DNA of 9,729 bases from Pseudomonadota bacterium. GTDB taxonomy: Bacteria; Pseudomonadota; Gammaproteobacteria; Xanthomonadales; Xanthomonadaceae. Under the pieces are notes generated by a model that did no database searches, was not told the origin of the DNA, and worked only from the letters and a program-made list of their open reading frames with translations. The position numbers and the translations under genes were made by a program. Positions 1 through 6,969 of this stretch are shown here, in pieces. Every line of letters starts with the position of its first letter. Positions within the stretch are counted from its first letter, which is position 1. Location: the NCBI GenBank assembly GCA_023394655.1, contig JAEXAG010000074.1:1-9729 (forward strand), given 5' to 3'.

Positions 1-33
1 CTCTGTATCCACGCTCCGCAGGTTGCACCGTAT

Positions 34-1401
34 ATGTTCGAGTCACTGACCCAGCGCCTTTCCGGCACCATCGAGCGCCTGCGTGGGCGCGGCCGCCTGA
101 CCGAGGAAAACATCCGCGAAGCCACGCGCGAGGTCCGCATCGCGCTGCTCGAGGCCGACGTGGCCTTGCCGGTGGTGCAGGCGCTGATCCAGCGCATCAA
201 GGTGCGCGCGCTGGGCCAGGAAGTGATGAAGTCGCTGACCCCGGGCCAGCAGCTCATCAAGGTGGTGCGCGATGAACTCACCAACGTCATGGGCGCGCAG
301 GCCAGCGACCTGAACCTCAACGTGCCGGCGCCGGCGGTGATCCTGATGGCCGGCCTGCAGGGCGCGGGCAAGACCACCACGGTGGGCAAGCTGGCGAAGC
401 ACCTGAAGGAAAAGCGCAAGAAGAAGGTGATGGTGGTTTCGGCCGACGTCTATCGCCCGGCCGCGATCGAGCAGCTGAAGACGCTGGCGGGCCAGACCGG
501 CGCCGAGTTCTTTCCCTCCGAGGCATCGCAGAAGCCGGAGGCGATCGTCGCCGCGGCCATCGATGCGGCGCGCAAGTCCTTCGCCGACGTGCTGATCGTC
601 GATACCGCCGGCCGCCTTGCCATCGACGAGGCGATGATGGCCGAAATCAAGGCCCTGCATGGCGCGGTCAAGCCGGTCGAGACCCTGTTCGTGGTCGATG
701 CGATGACCGGCCAGGACGCCGCCAACACCGCCAAGGCCTTCAGCGAGGCGCTGCCCCTGACCGGCGTGGTGCTGACCAAGACCGACGGCGATGCCCGCGG
801 CGGCGCGGCGCTTTCGGTGCGCTACATCACCGGCAAGCCCATCAAGTTCATCGGCGTGGGCGAGAGGCCCGACGGCCTGGACGTGTTCCATCCCGACCGC
901 ATCGCCAGCCGCATCCTCGACATGGGCGACGTGCTCTCGCTGGTGGAGCAGGTCGAGGCCAACGTCGACCAGGACAAGGCCCGCAAGCTGGCCGAGAAGG
1001 TCCAGAAGGGCAAGAAGTTCGACCTCAACGACATGCGCGACCAGCTCGAGCAGATGCAGAACATGGGCGGGATTTCCGGCCTGATGGACAAGCTGCCGGG
1101 CATGGGCCAGATCCCGGACGCGGTGAAGAACCAGGTCACCGGCAAGGAAGTGCCGCGGATGATCGCCATCATCAACTCGATGACCCCGAAGGAGCGCCGC
1201 AACCCGGCCCTGCTCAACGGCTCGCGCCGCGCCCGCATCGCGCGCGGTTCCGGCATGCAGCCGGCCGATGTCAACCGCCTGCTCAAGCAGTACCAGCAGA
1301 TGGAGAAGATGATGGGCAAGCTCGGCCGCGGCGGCATGAAGGGCATGATGCGCGGCATGCGCGGGATGATGGGCGGCATGGGCGGGATGCCGTTCCGCTG
1401 A
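34..1401 (+). CDS. ffh: Signal recognition particle protein Ffh (SRP54 GTPase)
   Basis: Protein subunit of the bacterial signal recognition particle. It binds 4.5S RNA and signal sequences of nascent inner-membrane proteins and, with FtsY, delivers ribosomes to SecYEG. The 455-residue product has the full family layout. The N domain (about 1-85) carries ALLEADVAL. The G domain has P-loop GLQGAGKTT at 107-115, DTAGR at 190-194 and TKTD at 248-251. The C-terminal M domain has the 4.5S RNA-binding segment [12 protein letters not shown] at 396-407 and a Met/Gly-rich tail. The start fits the family N-terminus ([16 protein letters not shown]). Shine-Dalgarno pairing is weak, and only 33 bases precede the gene, so its promoter is probably outside the window. 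It is followed by the rpsP promoter region on the same strand. I see no U-tract terminator after it, so readthrough into rpsP is possible. Confidence 0.98.
   Translation: MFESLTQRLSGTIERLRGRGRLTEENIREATREVRIALLEADVALPVVQALIQRIKVRALGQEVMKSLTPGQQLIKVVRDELTNVMGAQASDLNLNVPAPAVILMAGLQGAGKTTTVGKLAKHLKEKRKKKVMVVSADVYRPAAIEQLKTLAGQTGAEFFPSEASQKPEAIVAAAIDAARKSFADVLIVDTAGRLAIDEAMMAEIKALHGAVKPVETLFVVDAMTGQDAANTAKAFSEALPLTGVVLTKTDGDARGGAALSVRYITGKPIKFIGVGERPDGLDVFHPDRIASRILDMGDVLSLVEQVEANVDQDKARKLAEKVQKGKKFDLNDMRDQLEQMQNMGGISGLMDKLPGMGQIPDAVKNQVTGKEVPRMIAIINSMTPKERRNPALLNGSRRARIARGSGMQPADVNRLLKQYQQMEKMMGKLGRGGMKGMMRGMRGMMGGMGGMPFR
1318..1392 (+). repeat. Gly-Met-rich degenerate repeats at the 3' end of ffh
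   Basis: The last ~25 codons of ffh repeat short ggcatg/gggatg units, encoding runs such as [20 protein letters not shown]. Methionine-rich M-domain tails are normal in Ffh, where flexible methionines take part in hydrophobic signal-sequence binding or stay disordered. This is a low-complexity coding repeat, not a mobile or regulatory element. Confidence 0.6.
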
Positions 1402-1427
1402 GTTTCCGCCGGCCCGCGCCGACGGGT

Positions 1428-1456
1428 TTGCCCGCTGCAGGCTCGCCCGCTATACT
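1428..1456 (+). promoter_or_regulatory. Sigma70-type promoter for rpsP-rimM-trmD
   Basis: A -35 element TTGCCC (1428-1433, 4/6 to TTGACA) and a -10 element TATACT (1451-1456, 5/6 to TATAAT) are separated by exactly 17 bp. Transcription would begin near 1463, leaving a leader of about 45 nt before the rpsP start. The sequence after the -10 is GC-containing (TGTCGGCTT), as in stringently controlled ribosomal promoters; that regulatory reading is inference. The core is almost identical to the promoter upstream of rplS. Confidence 0.72.
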
Positions 1457-1468
1457 TGTCGGCTTACC

Positions 1469-1483
1469 CGGCCATTCCGGCCG
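1469..1483 (+). other. Small hairpin in the rpsP 5' leader
   Basis: A perfect inverted repeat CGGCC-(ATTCC)-GGCCG lies in the predicted rpsP leader, 24 bases before the ATG and just upstream of the purine-rich GAGAGA (about 1495-1500) that would serve as ribosome binding site. Five GC pairs with a 5-nt loop could be stable. No role can be read from the sequence alone, and short GC hairpins occur by chance in DNA this GC-rich. Confidence 0.35.
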
Positions 1484-1507
1484 CTGGGCAACACGAGAGA
1501 ACCACCC

Positions 1508-1768
1508 ATGGTCAAGATCCGCCTTACCCGCGGCGGCGCCAAGAAGCGCCCCTTCTACCACATCATCGTCACCGACAGCCGCAGCGCCCGCGACGGCCGC
1601 AACATCGAGCGTGTCGGTTACTTCAATCCGGTCGCCTCCGGCAACGAGAAGCGCGTCGAGATGGACCTGGAGCGCATCCAGTACTGGATCGGCAACGGTG
1701 CCCAGATGTCCGACAAGGTCGGCGCGCTGTACAAGGAAGCCGGCAAGGCCGCCCAGGCCGCCGCCTGA
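1508..1768 (+). CDS. rpsP: 30S ribosomal protein S16
   Basis: Small-subunit ribosomal protein S16 binds 16S rRNA early in 30S assembly and stabilises its 5' and central domains. The 86-residue product opens with the diagnostic [21 protein letters not shown] and carries the conserved [19 protein letters not shown] block (about residues 23-41). Length is standard for the family (about 80-90). It ends in a short Ala-rich tail. The start is the only one that preserves the family N-terminus. The upstream GAGAGA is a modest Shine-Dalgarno. It is the first gene of the trmD operon; rimM follows after 46 bases. The consensus-like promoter just upstream agrees with high expression. Confidence 0.99.
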   Translation: MVKIRLTRGGAKKRPFYHIIVTDSRSARDGRNIERVGYFNPVASGNEKRVEMDLERIQYWIGNGAQMSDKVGALYKEAGKAAQAAA

Positions 1769-1814
1769 TGCCGCTGGCGCGCCCGTCGCGCCCGGCAACG
1801 ACGACGCGACCCGC

Positions 1815-2336
1815 ATGACCGAGTCCGTCACCCACGGCAAACGCATCCTGATCGGACAGGTCATGGGTGCGTTTGGCGTTCGTGGGGAAGTGAAAATACA
1901 GTCCCACGCCGATCCGGAAACCGCGATCTTCCGCTACCAGCCGTGGATCCTGCGCGATGCCCGCGGCATCGAGCGCGAGCTGGCCGGCGCGCGCGGCCGT
2001 GCCGGTGCCAAGGGCGTGGTGGCGAACCTGCCGGGCGTGGACAGCCGCGATGCCGCCGAGGCCTTGCGCGGAACCGAGATCCTCGTCCCGCGCGAGGCGC
2101 TGCCGCCGCCCAGGCCCGGCGAGTACTACTGGGTGGATCTGGAAGGCCTGCGCGTGGAAACCGTCGAGGGCGTCGAACTCGGGCGGGTGGACTACGTGTT
2201 CTCCACCGGCGCCAACGACGTGCTCACCGTGCAGGGCGAGCGCGAGCGGATGATCCCCTTCGTGCAGCCGGACGTGGTGGTGCGCGTGGATTTCGAGGCC
2301 GGTCTGCTGGTGGTCGATTGGGACCCGGATTTCTGA
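1815..2336 (+). CDS. rimM: 16S rRNA processing factor RimM
   Basis: Assembly factor for the head of the 30S subunit. It binds S19 and free 30S particles and promotes 16S maturation. The 173-residue product has the two-domain family architecture. The N-terminal beta-barrel contains [18 protein letters not shown] (about 11-28). The C-terminal PRC-barrel contains the YYWVDLEGL segment (104-112), [11 protein letters not shown] and [10 protein letters not shown] (from 146). I chose ATG 1815 because the next in-frame ATG (1863) would cut into the conserved [11 protein letters not shown] motif. The reading frame is open upstream to about 1428, but that extension overlaps rpsP and has no family resemblance. 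No strong Shine-Dalgarno is visible in the 46-base rpsP-rimM gap. That fits the low relative expression of rimM known for the E. coli operon; this comparison is inference. Confidence 0.96.
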   Translation: MTESVTHGKRILIGQVMGAFGVRGEVKIQSHADPETAIFRYQPWILRDARGIERELAGARGRAGAKGVVANLPGVDSRDAAEALRGTEILVPREALPPPRPGEYYWVDLEGLRVETVEGVELGRVDYVFSTGANDVLTVQGERERMIPFVQPDVVVRVDFEAGLLVVDWDPDF

Positions 2337-2345
2337 AGGCGCGAG

Positions 2346-3089
2346 ATGCGCATCGACATCCTCACCCTGTTCCCCGATTTCATCCGCCAGGCGGTGGCCT
2401 TCGGCGTGCTCGGCCGTGCCTGCGAGCGCGGCCTGCTGCAGGTCGAGGCCTGGAACCCGCGCGACCACGCCGAGGGCGGCTATCGCCGGGTCGATGACCG
2501 CCCGTTCGGCGGCGGGCCCGGGATGGTGATGATGATCGAGCCGCTGTCGAAGGCGCTGGCGGCCGCGCGTGCCGCCGATCCGCGCCCGGCGCATGTCATC
2601 CACCTGAGCCCGCAGGGGCGGCCGCTCGTCCAGGCGCGCGTGCGCGAGCTGGCGCGGATGCCGCGGCTGGTGCTGGTGGCGAGCCGCTACGAAGGCGTGG
2701 ACGAGCGTTTCATCGAGCGCGAGGTGGACGAGGAGATCTCGCTGGGCGATTACGTGCTCTCCGGCGGCGAGCTGGGCGCGGCGGTGCTGGTGGATGCCAT
2801 CGCCCGGCTGCAGGAAGGCGCGCTCAACGATGCCGAATCCGCGTTGCAGGACAGTTTCGAGGATGGCCTGCTGGATTGCCCGCATTACACCCGGCCGCTC
2901 AGCCACCCATATGGCGAGGTGCCGGAAGTGCTGCTTTCCGGCCATCACGCGGCGATCGCCCGCTGGCGACGCGAGCAATCGCTGGCACGGACCCTTGCCC
3001 GGCGTCCGGACCTGCTGGCGCATGCCGAGCTGGACAAGGCCGACCGGGCCTGGCTGGCGCGGCAGGTGGCCGGCAAGGGCGAAGACTGA
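2346..3089 (+). CDS. trmD: tRNA (guanine-37-N1)-methyltransferase TrmD
   Basis: SAM-dependent SPOUT enzyme that methylates N1 of G37, next to the anticodon of tRNAs with G36, preventing +1 frameshifting. The 247-residue protein aligns to E. coli TrmD without indels over at least the first 180 residues. Visible motifs are [13 protein letters not shown] (51-63), LSPQGR (87-92), [11 protein letters not shown] (114-124) and [11 protein letters not shown] (132-142), which forms the deep trefoil knot that binds SAM. The catalytic positions R154 and D169, followed by [10 protein letters not shown], are all present. The C-terminal helical domain has the usual [17 protein letters not shown]. It starts 9 bases after rimM, with GAAGG overlapping the rimM stop as Shine-Dalgarno, so it is co-transcribed and probably translationally coupled. 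A promoter for rplS follows. Confidence 0.98.
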   Translation: MRIDILTLFPDFIRQAVAFGVLGRACERGLLQVEAWNPRDHAEGGYRRVDDRPFGGGPGMVMMIEPLSKALAAARAADPRPAHVIHLSPQGRPLVQARVRELARMPRLVLVASRYEGVDERFIEREVDEEISLGDYVLSGGELGAAVLVDAIARLQEGALNDAESALQDSFEDGLLDCPHYTRPLSHPYGEVPEVLLSGHHAAIARWRREQSLARTLARRPDLLAHAELDKADRAWLARQVAGKGED

Positions 3090-3105
3090 AAGTCCGTCGC
3101 GCAGG

Positions 3106-3134
3106 CTGACGCGCGGGGAGAAATCCGCTATACT
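3106..3134 (+). promoter_or_regulatory. Sigma70-type promoter for rplS
   Basis: CTGACG (3106-3111, 4/6 to TTGACA), a 17-bp spacer and TATACT (3129-3134, 5/6 to TATAAT) sit in the 124-bp trmD-rplS gap. The predicted start is near 3141, giving a leader of about 73 nt. The core CGCTATACTTGGCGGCTT differs from the rpsP promoter core by one base (T to G). rplS therefore appears to have its own promoter in addition to any readthrough from trmD. Confidence 0.72.
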
Positions 3135-3160
3135 TGGCGGCTTCGTTGTACCCAGCCGGG

Positions 3161-3174
3161 ACGCGGGTCCGCGT
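3161..3174 (+). other. Hairpin in the rplS 5' leader
   Basis: ACGCG-(GGTC)-CGCGT forms a perfect 5-bp stem with a tetraloop in the predicted rplS leader, about 40 bases before the ATG. Downstream lies an A-rich, structure-poor stretch (about 3188-3210) of the kind favoured by ribosomal protein S1, with only a weak AGG as Shine-Dalgarno. L19 leaders with structured elements are known in Firmicutes. I cannot link this hairpin to them, and autoregulation here is conjecture. Confidence 0.3.
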
Positions 3175-3213
3175 GCACTCGCGCCCATAACCACAAAAAC
3201 TCAGGCAAATCCC

Positions 3214-3627
3214 ATGAGCAAGCCCTCTCTCAGCAATCTCGTCAATGAATTCGAATCGGCCCAGGCCGAGCGCAAGCTGCCGGAATTCGGTCCCGGCGAT
3301 ACCGTGATCGTCAACGTCAAGGTGAAGGAAGGCAACCGCGAGCGCGTCCAGGCCTACGAGGGCGTGGTCATCGCCAAGAAGAACGGCGGCCTGAACTCGG
3401 CCTTCACCGTTCGCAAGATTTCCCACGGCTACGGCGTGGAGCGCGTGTTCCAGAGCCACAGCGCCGCCATCGATTCCGTGGTGGTGAAGCGCCGCGGCGC
3501 CGTGCGCGCCGGCAAGCTGTACTACCTGCGTGGCCTGGAAGGCCGTGCCGCCCGAATCCGCGAGGATCTGGCCGCCGTCGCCAAGGCCAAGGCCGAAGCC
3601 AAGGCCGCTGCCGCCGCCGCCGAGTAA
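3214..3627 (+). CDS. rplS: 50S ribosomal protein L19
   Basis: Large-subunit ribosomal protein at the 30S-50S interface, contributing to inter-subunit bridge formation. The 137-residue product contains the L19 signature blocks [16 protein letters not shown] (25-40), [17 protein letters not shown] (44-60), [16 protein letters not shown] (64-79) and [29 protein letters not shown] (89-117). It is longer than E. coli L19 (115 residues) because of a ~20-residue Ala/Lys-rich C-terminal tail, which I recall as common in xanthomonads. ATG 3214 is chosen because the product matches the family N-terminus; the open frame further upstream overlaps trmD. It closes the trmD operon and is followed by a strong intrinsic terminator. 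Its own promoter begins 108 bases upstream. Confidence 0.99.
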   Translation: MSKPSLSNLVNEFESAQAERKLPEFGPGDTVIVNVKVKEGNRERVQAYEGVVIAKKNGGLNSAFTVRKISHGYGVERVFQSHSAAIDSVVVKRRGAVRAGKLYYLRGLEGRAARIREDLAAVAKAKAEAKAAAAAAE

Positions 3628-3647
3628 TCGCGGCTGCCATCGGCATC

Positions 3648-3680
3648 CGGACGGCCGCCTCGTGCGGCCGTTCGCGTTTT
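3648..3680 (+). terminator. Rho-independent terminator after rplS
   Basis: A perfect 8-bp stem ACGGCCGC-(CTCGT)-GCGGCCGT (3651-3671) can be extended by three more pairs, one of them G-U, to 3648-3674. It is followed by CG and TTTT (3677-3680). It lies 20 bases after the rplS stop and 19 bases before hslR, so it probably ends the ribosomal protein transcript. Confidence 0.85.
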
Positions 3681-3699
3681 CGAGGCCCGGAAGAACCCA

Positions 3700-4101
3700 A
3701 TGGAAACTCCCGTCAGCGACGGCGTGCGGCTCGACATCTGGCTCTGGGCGGCGCGCTTCTTCAAGAATCGCGGGCTGGCCCGGCAGGCGATCGAGGCCGG
3801 CCGGGTGGAAGTGGCCGGCCAGCGCGCCAAGCCTTCGCGCAGCGTGCGCGTGGGCGATGCGCTGACCATCGTGCGCGGCGAGGAAACCTTCCGCATCGAA
3901 GTGGCGGGGCTCGCCGGCAAGCGCGGCTCGGCCCCGGCGGCGCAGGCCCTGTACGTGGAATCCGAGGCATCGAAGCAGCAGCGCGCCGAGACGCGTGCCC
4001 GGCTGGCCGCGGCCCGGGCCGGCTACCAGCCGCCCGGCACGCGGCCCGACAAGCGCGCACGGCGCCTGATCCGCGCGCTCGGCGACATCGACGCGCTCTG
4101 A
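3700..4101 (+). CDS. hslR: Hsp15-type S4-domain RNA-binding protein (ribosome-associated heat shock protein)
   Basis: Homologue of E. coli Hsp15, which binds free 50S subunits carrying stalled nascent chains and helps recycle them after heat shock. The product is 133 residues, the same length as E. coli HslR. The N-terminal S4 domain spans about 9-57: VRLDIWLWAARFFKNRGLARQAIEAGRVEVAGQRAKPS, with the RLDxWLWAARF opening typical of the family. A basic C-terminal region carries GTRPDKRARRLIRAL (113-127), equivalent to the RRPDKKERR segment of HslR. GGAAGA (about 3689-3694) is the Shine-Dalgarno. The gene begins just beyond the rplS terminator with no clear promoter of its own, so it may rely on terminator readthrough or on a promoter inside rplS. 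It converges on bamD. No heat-shock promoter is visible in the short gap. Confidence 0.93.
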   Translation: METPVSDGVRLDIWLWAARFFKNRGLARQAIEAGRVEVAGQRAKPSRSVRVGDALTIVRGEETFRIEVAGLAGKRGSAPAAQALYVESEASKQQRAETRARLAAARAGYQPPGTRPDKRARRLIRALGDIDAL

Positions 4102-4118
4102 ACCATTGCCGGAGGGCG

Positions 4119-4154
4119 AAAACGGCAAGGGCCGGTTGCCCGGCCCTTGTGTTT
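4119..4154. terminator. Bidirectional intrinsic terminator between hslR and bamD
   Basis: A perfect 10-bp stem (4126-4135 paired with 4140-4149) has a TTGC loop. Rightward it is followed by TGTTT, ending the hslR transcript 25 bases after its stop. Leftward, on the minus strand, it is followed by GCC then TTTT (complement of AAAA 4119-4122), ending the bamD transcript. The layout is typical of a terminator shared by two convergent genes. Confidence 0.85.
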
Positions 4155-4171
4155 CCGCATCGTGCGGGCGA

Positions 4172-5038
4172 TCAGTCCTTGCGGCTGCCGGGCACGTGGT
4201 CGCCGGCGAAGGGGTTGAGCCGGCTCAACACCGAAGGATTGCGCGGCCAGCCGCCGGTCAGCCACGGATGCTCCGGGTCGTTGATCTCGAGGATGCGGCG
4301 CGAATCCGCGGCCAGCGCTTCGTTGCCGAGGCGGGTGTAGGCCTCGCCGAGGATCGCCACCGCATCGTACTGGTACTCGCTCTGCGGGTAGGTTTCCAAG
4401 AGGTACTTGGCGCGGTCGGCGGCGCCCACCCACGCACCGCGGCGCAGGTAGTAGGAGGCGATGTTCAGCTCGTGGCGGGCGAACTGGTTGCGCAGGAACA
4501 CCATGCGCTGGCGGGCATCCTCGGCGTAGCGGCTGTTGCCGAAGCGCTCGACCACGATGCCGAAATCGTCATAGGCCTGCATCGGCGCGGCCAGGTCGCG
4601 GCTGGCCATGTCGAGATTGAACACGCGCTGCATGAACACCGTGCTGCGGGCCTGGTTGGCGAGGCCGCGCAGGTAGTACATGTAGGGCACGTTGCGGTTG
4701 GTGGGGTAGGTGCGCAGGAAGCGGTCGATGGTGGAGACCGCATCGTCGTTCTTGCCGGCCTTGTACTGCGCGTAGGCCGATTCCATCAGCGCCTGCTCGG
4801 CGTGGTTGCCGAAGGGGTACTGGGCGATCAGGCGGCGGTAGGTTTCCTCGGCGCTGCCGTAGTTGCCGCTCATCATCTGGCGGTTGGCTTTTTCGTATAG
4901 CGTCTCGACGGCCACGCCTTCGTTCTTGTCGCTTTCCTTGGTCTTGAAGCGGGCGCAGCCACTGCTGGCGACCAGCGCCACGGTCAGCAGGATCAGGGTG
5001 CGTGCCAGCGGGCGACGCGCGAGGGGGCGTGGGGACAT
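4172..5038 (-). CDS. bamD: Outer membrane protein assembly factor BamD (lipoprotein)
   Basis: Essential lipoprotein of the BAM complex. With BamA it recognises and inserts beta-barrel proteins into the outer membrane from the periplasmic side. The 288-residue product begins with a signal peptide: basic [12 protein letters not shown], then hydrophobic [12 protein letters not shown], then a lipobox-like S-S-G-C with predicted lipidated Cys28. The mature part is a TPR scaffold: the first repeat has [30 protein letters not shown] (48-77), and later repeats include [26 protein letters not shown] and [16 protein letters not shown]. It is longer than E. coli BamD (245 residues) through the signal region and a C-terminal tail. 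ATG 5038 is chosen because it immediately precedes the signal peptide; the open frame continues upstream but lies antisense to rluD. It is divergent from rluD and convergent with hslR. Serine at lipobox position -3 is unusual. Confidence 0.95.
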   Translation of the reverse strand: MSPRPLARRPLARTLILLTVALVASSGCARFKTKESDKNEGVAVETLYEKANRQMMSGNYGSAEETYRRLIAQYPFGNHAEQALMESAYAQYKAGKNDDAVSTIDRFLRTYPTNRNVPYMYYLRGLANQARSTVFMQRVFNLDMASRDLAAPMQAYDDFGIVVERFGNSRYAEDARQRMVFLRNQFARHELNIASYYLRRGAWVGAADRAKYLLETYPQSEYQYDAVAILGEAYTRLGNEALAADSRRILEINDPEHPWLTGGWPRNPSVLSRLNPFAGDHVPGSRKD

Positions 5039-5069
5039 GGGATTGTCGGGATGTCGAACGGAAGCGGTG

Positions 5070-5097
5070 ATAATAGCCCAGCCGGGGCCGCTGCCAT
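5070..5097 (-). promoter_or_regulatory. Candidate sigma70 promoter for bamD
   Basis: Reading the minus strand, ATGGCA (complement of 5092-5097, 4/6 to TTGACA) and TATTAT (complement of 5070-5075, 5/6 to TATAAT) are separated by 16 bp. The predicted start near 5063 gives a leader of about 25 nt before the bamD ATG. On the plus strand the same AT-rich core reads GATAAT (5069-5074) and could act as the -10 of a rluD promoter, but I see no matching -35 there. Confidence 0.5.
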
Positions 5098-5156
5098 CCG
5101 CCCAGCATGAATCCCGGGGGAATGCCCGGCCACGCCCGACGCCACGGAAAGACCCG

Positions 5157-6140
5157 ATGACCGCACCCGACACCGCCGCCGCGCGCCTGCGCACCATCCC
5201 GACCTCGGCCGCGGGCCGCCGTTTCGATGCGGTGCTGGCCGAACTCTTCCCCGAGTTCTCGCGCTCGCGGCTGGCCGAATGGATCAAGTCCGGCGATGCG
5301 CTCCTGGACGGCAAGCCGGCGCGCCCGCGCGATCTGGTCCACGGTGGCGAGGAAGTGCGCCTGGAGGCCACGCTCGGCATCGAGACCGAGGCGCTGCCGC
5401 AGGACATTCCGCTGGACATCCTCCACGAGGACGAGGCGATCTTCGTCATCGACAAGCCGGCCGGGCTGGTGGTGCATCCGGGCGCGGGCAATCCCGACGG
5501 CACCCTGGTGAACGCGCTGCTGCACCGCGATCCGGGCCTGCGTGCGCTGGCCCGCGCGGGCATCGTCCACCGGCTCGACAAGGACACTTCCGGGGTGATG
5601 GTGGTGGCGCGCACACTGCCGGCACAGACCCGGCTGGTGGAGATGCTCGCCGCTCGCGACGTGCACCGGCAGTACCTGGCGATCGTCGGCGGTTCCATGG
5701 TCTCCGGCGGAAGCATCGCGGCGGCGATCGACCGCCACCCGCGCGACCGCCTGCGCATGACCGTGCGCGAGGACGGCCGCGAAGCCATCACACACTACCG
5801 CCTGCGCGAACGCTTCCGCGCCCACACCGCGCTGGAATGCCGGCTCGAGACCGGCCGCACCCACCAGATCCGCGTGCACATGCAGCACCTGAAGCATCCG
5901 ATCATCGGCGATCCGCTCTACGGCGGGCCGCTCAAGCTGCCCAAGGGCGCGACCGATGCGCTGGTGGAGGCGCTGCGCGGCTTCCGGCGCCAGGCCCTGC
6001 ATGCCGAAGTGCTGGAATTCGCGCATCCGATCACGGGCCAGCCGGTGCGCTGCGAGGCCCCCTTGCCCGAGGACATGCGCGCCCTGATGCGCGCGCTGCG
6101 GGACGACACAGCGGCCTTCGAGGACGCGCAGCGTCGATGA
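5157..6140 (+). CDS. rluD: 23S rRNA pseudouridine synthase RluD (positions 1911/1915/1917 by homology)
   Basis: RluA-family enzyme that in E. coli converts U1911, U1915 and U1917 of 23S rRNA helix 69 to pseudouridine, needed for proper 50S assembly and function. The product is 327 residues (E. coli 326). The N-terminal S4 RNA-binding domain covers about 20-75 ([27 protein letters not shown]). The catalytic domain contains [14 protein letters not shown] (98-111), active-site HRLDKDTSG at 138-146 with catalytic Asp141, and GRTHQIRVH at 233-241. RluC and RluA share the fold, but length, the HPGAGN segment and the bamD/pgeF neighbourhood favour RluD. GGAAAGA (5146-5152) is the Shine-Dalgarno for ATG 5157. 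The stop overlaps the pgeF start as ATGA, implying co-transcription and translational coupling. It is divergent from bamD. Confidence 0.96.
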   Translation: MTAPDTAAARLRTIPTSAAGRRFDAVLAELFPEFSRSRLAEWIKSGDALLDGKPARPRDLVHGGEEVRLEATLGIETEALPQDIPLDILHEDEAIFVIDKPAGLVVHPGAGNPDGTLVNALLHRDPGLRALARAGIVHRLDKDTSGVMVVARTLPAQTRLVEMLAARDVHRQYLAIVGGSMVSGGSIAAAIDRHPRDRLRMTVREDGREAITHYRLRERFRAHTALECRLETGRTHQIRVHMQHLKHPIIGDPLYGGPLKLPKGATDALVEALRGFRRQALHAEVLEFAHPITGQPVRCEAPLPEDMRALMRALRDDTAAFEDAQRR

Positions 6141-6952
6141 AGGGTTGGATCGACGCGGACTGGCCGGCGCCTGCGGGAATCCGCGCGCTGACCACCCTGC
6201 GTCACGGGCCGGGCGTGTCGCGGCCGCCGTTCGACCGCCTCAACCTGGGCATCCGCAACGGCGACGACATCGAGGCCGTGACCCGGAACCGGGCCGTGCT
6301 GGTCGACGCGCTGGCGCTGCCGTCCGCGCCGCGCTGGCTGCGGCAGGTGCATGGCGCAGCGGTGGCGCGCTTCGATGCCGACGCTGCGGTTGAGATCGTC
6401 GGTGCGCCGGGAGCGGCGATCGATCCGGACGAGCGCGATGTCGACGGCGATGTCGGCCGCGATGAGCCGGAGGCCGACGCCGCCGTCACCGATGCGCGCG
6501 GCGTGGTGCTGGCGATCCTGACCGCCGATTGCCTGCCGGTGGTGTTTGCGGCCCGCGATGGCAGCGGGATCGGCGTGGCGCACGCCGGTTGGCGCGGCTT
6601 GGCCGGCGGCGTGCTGGAGGCGACGCTGGCAGCGATGGCGGTGCCGGCGGATCGCCTGATCGCCTGGCTGGGGCCGGCGGCCGGTCCCGAGGCCTACGAA
6701 ATCGGCGAGGAAGTGCGCGAGGCCTTCGTCGGGCCGGATCCGGGTGGCGCGTCCGCCTTCATCCCGACCCGCCCCGGCCACTGGCGCGTCGATCTGTACG
6801 CACTGGCGCGGCGGCGGCTCGTGGCGGCCGGCATGGCGCCCACTGCCATCCATGGCGGGGGGCATTGCACGATCGGCGAGGCGGGGCGCTTCTTTTCCCA
6901 CCGTCGCGATGGCCGCAGCGGGCGCATGGCGACGCTTGCCTGGATCGATTGA
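6137..6952 (+). CDS. pgeF: Peptidoglycan editing factor PgeF (YfiH / DUF152 family, purine nucleoside phosphorylase-like)
   Basis: The E. coli homologue (YfiH) helps keep L-Ser out of the first position of the peptidoglycan stem peptide. Related family members have been reported as zinc-dependent purine nucleoside phosphorylases or copper-type oxidases, so the true substrate is debated. The 271-residue product has the family metal-site residues His72 (RQVHG), Cys132 (LTADCLPV) and His149 (VAHAGWRGL), plus [23 protein letters not shown] near the C-terminus (243-265). The His72-Cys132 distance is 60 residues against 36 in E. coli YfiH (His71-Cys107). This reflects an acidic insertion at about 84-113. 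The start ATG overlaps the rluD stop by ATGA, so the two genes are probably translationally coupled. The stop lies 17 bases from the end of the convergent stress gene, without a clear terminator. Confidence 0.94.
   Translation: MKGWIDADWPAPAGIRALTTLRHGPGVSRPPFDRLNLGIRNGDDIEAVTRNRAVLVDALALPSAPRWLRQVHGAAVARFDADAAVEIVGAPGAAIDPDERDVDGDVGRDEPEADAAVTDARGVVLAILTADCLPVVFAARDGSGIGVAHAGWRGLAGGVLEATLAAMAVPADRLIAWLGPAAGPEAYEIGEEVREAFVGPDPGGASAFIPTRPGHWRVDLYALARRRLVAAGMAPTAIHGGGHCTIGEAGRFFSHRRDGRSGRMATLAWID
6437..6472 (+). repeat. Three imperfect 12-bp tandem repeats inside pgeF
   Basis: Units starting at 6437, 6449 and 6461 read gatgtcgacggc, gatgtcggccgc and gatgagccggag, in frame with pgeF. They encode D-V-D-G, D-V-G-R and D-E-P-E (residues 101-112). 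They form the core of the acidic insertion that separates two active-site residues, which suggests the insertion grew by short in-frame duplication. Confidence 0.6.
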
Positions 6953-6969
6953 CCGGCGCTTGAGGCGGC

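Noticed and set aside
43..891. Minus-strand open frame opposite ffh
   Set aside because: Antisense shadow of ffh; His/Gly/Leu-rich, with no motif and no ribosome binding site.
1402..1450. Possible terminator after ffh (CGGG-TTTG-CCCG)
   Set aside because: The stem is only four pairs with no following T-tract, and it overlaps the rpsP -35 region. Not convincing.
1428..1814. Upstream extension of the rimM frame across rpsP
   Set aside because: It would overlap all of rpsP in another frame and has a biased Ser/Ala/Pro/Arg composition. ATG 1815 gives a normal-length RimM.
1623..3194. Long minus-strand open frame (about 523 codons) opposite rpsP, rimM and trmD
   Set aside because: It lies antisense to well-identified genes and has low-complexity His/Ala/Gly/Arg-rich composition typical of shadow frames in high-GC DNA. 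No family motif is seen.
5039..5791. Upstream extension of the bamD frame to about 539 codons
   Set aside because: The extension is antisense to rluD, and the signal peptide begins exactly at the ATG at 5038, so the real gene starts there.
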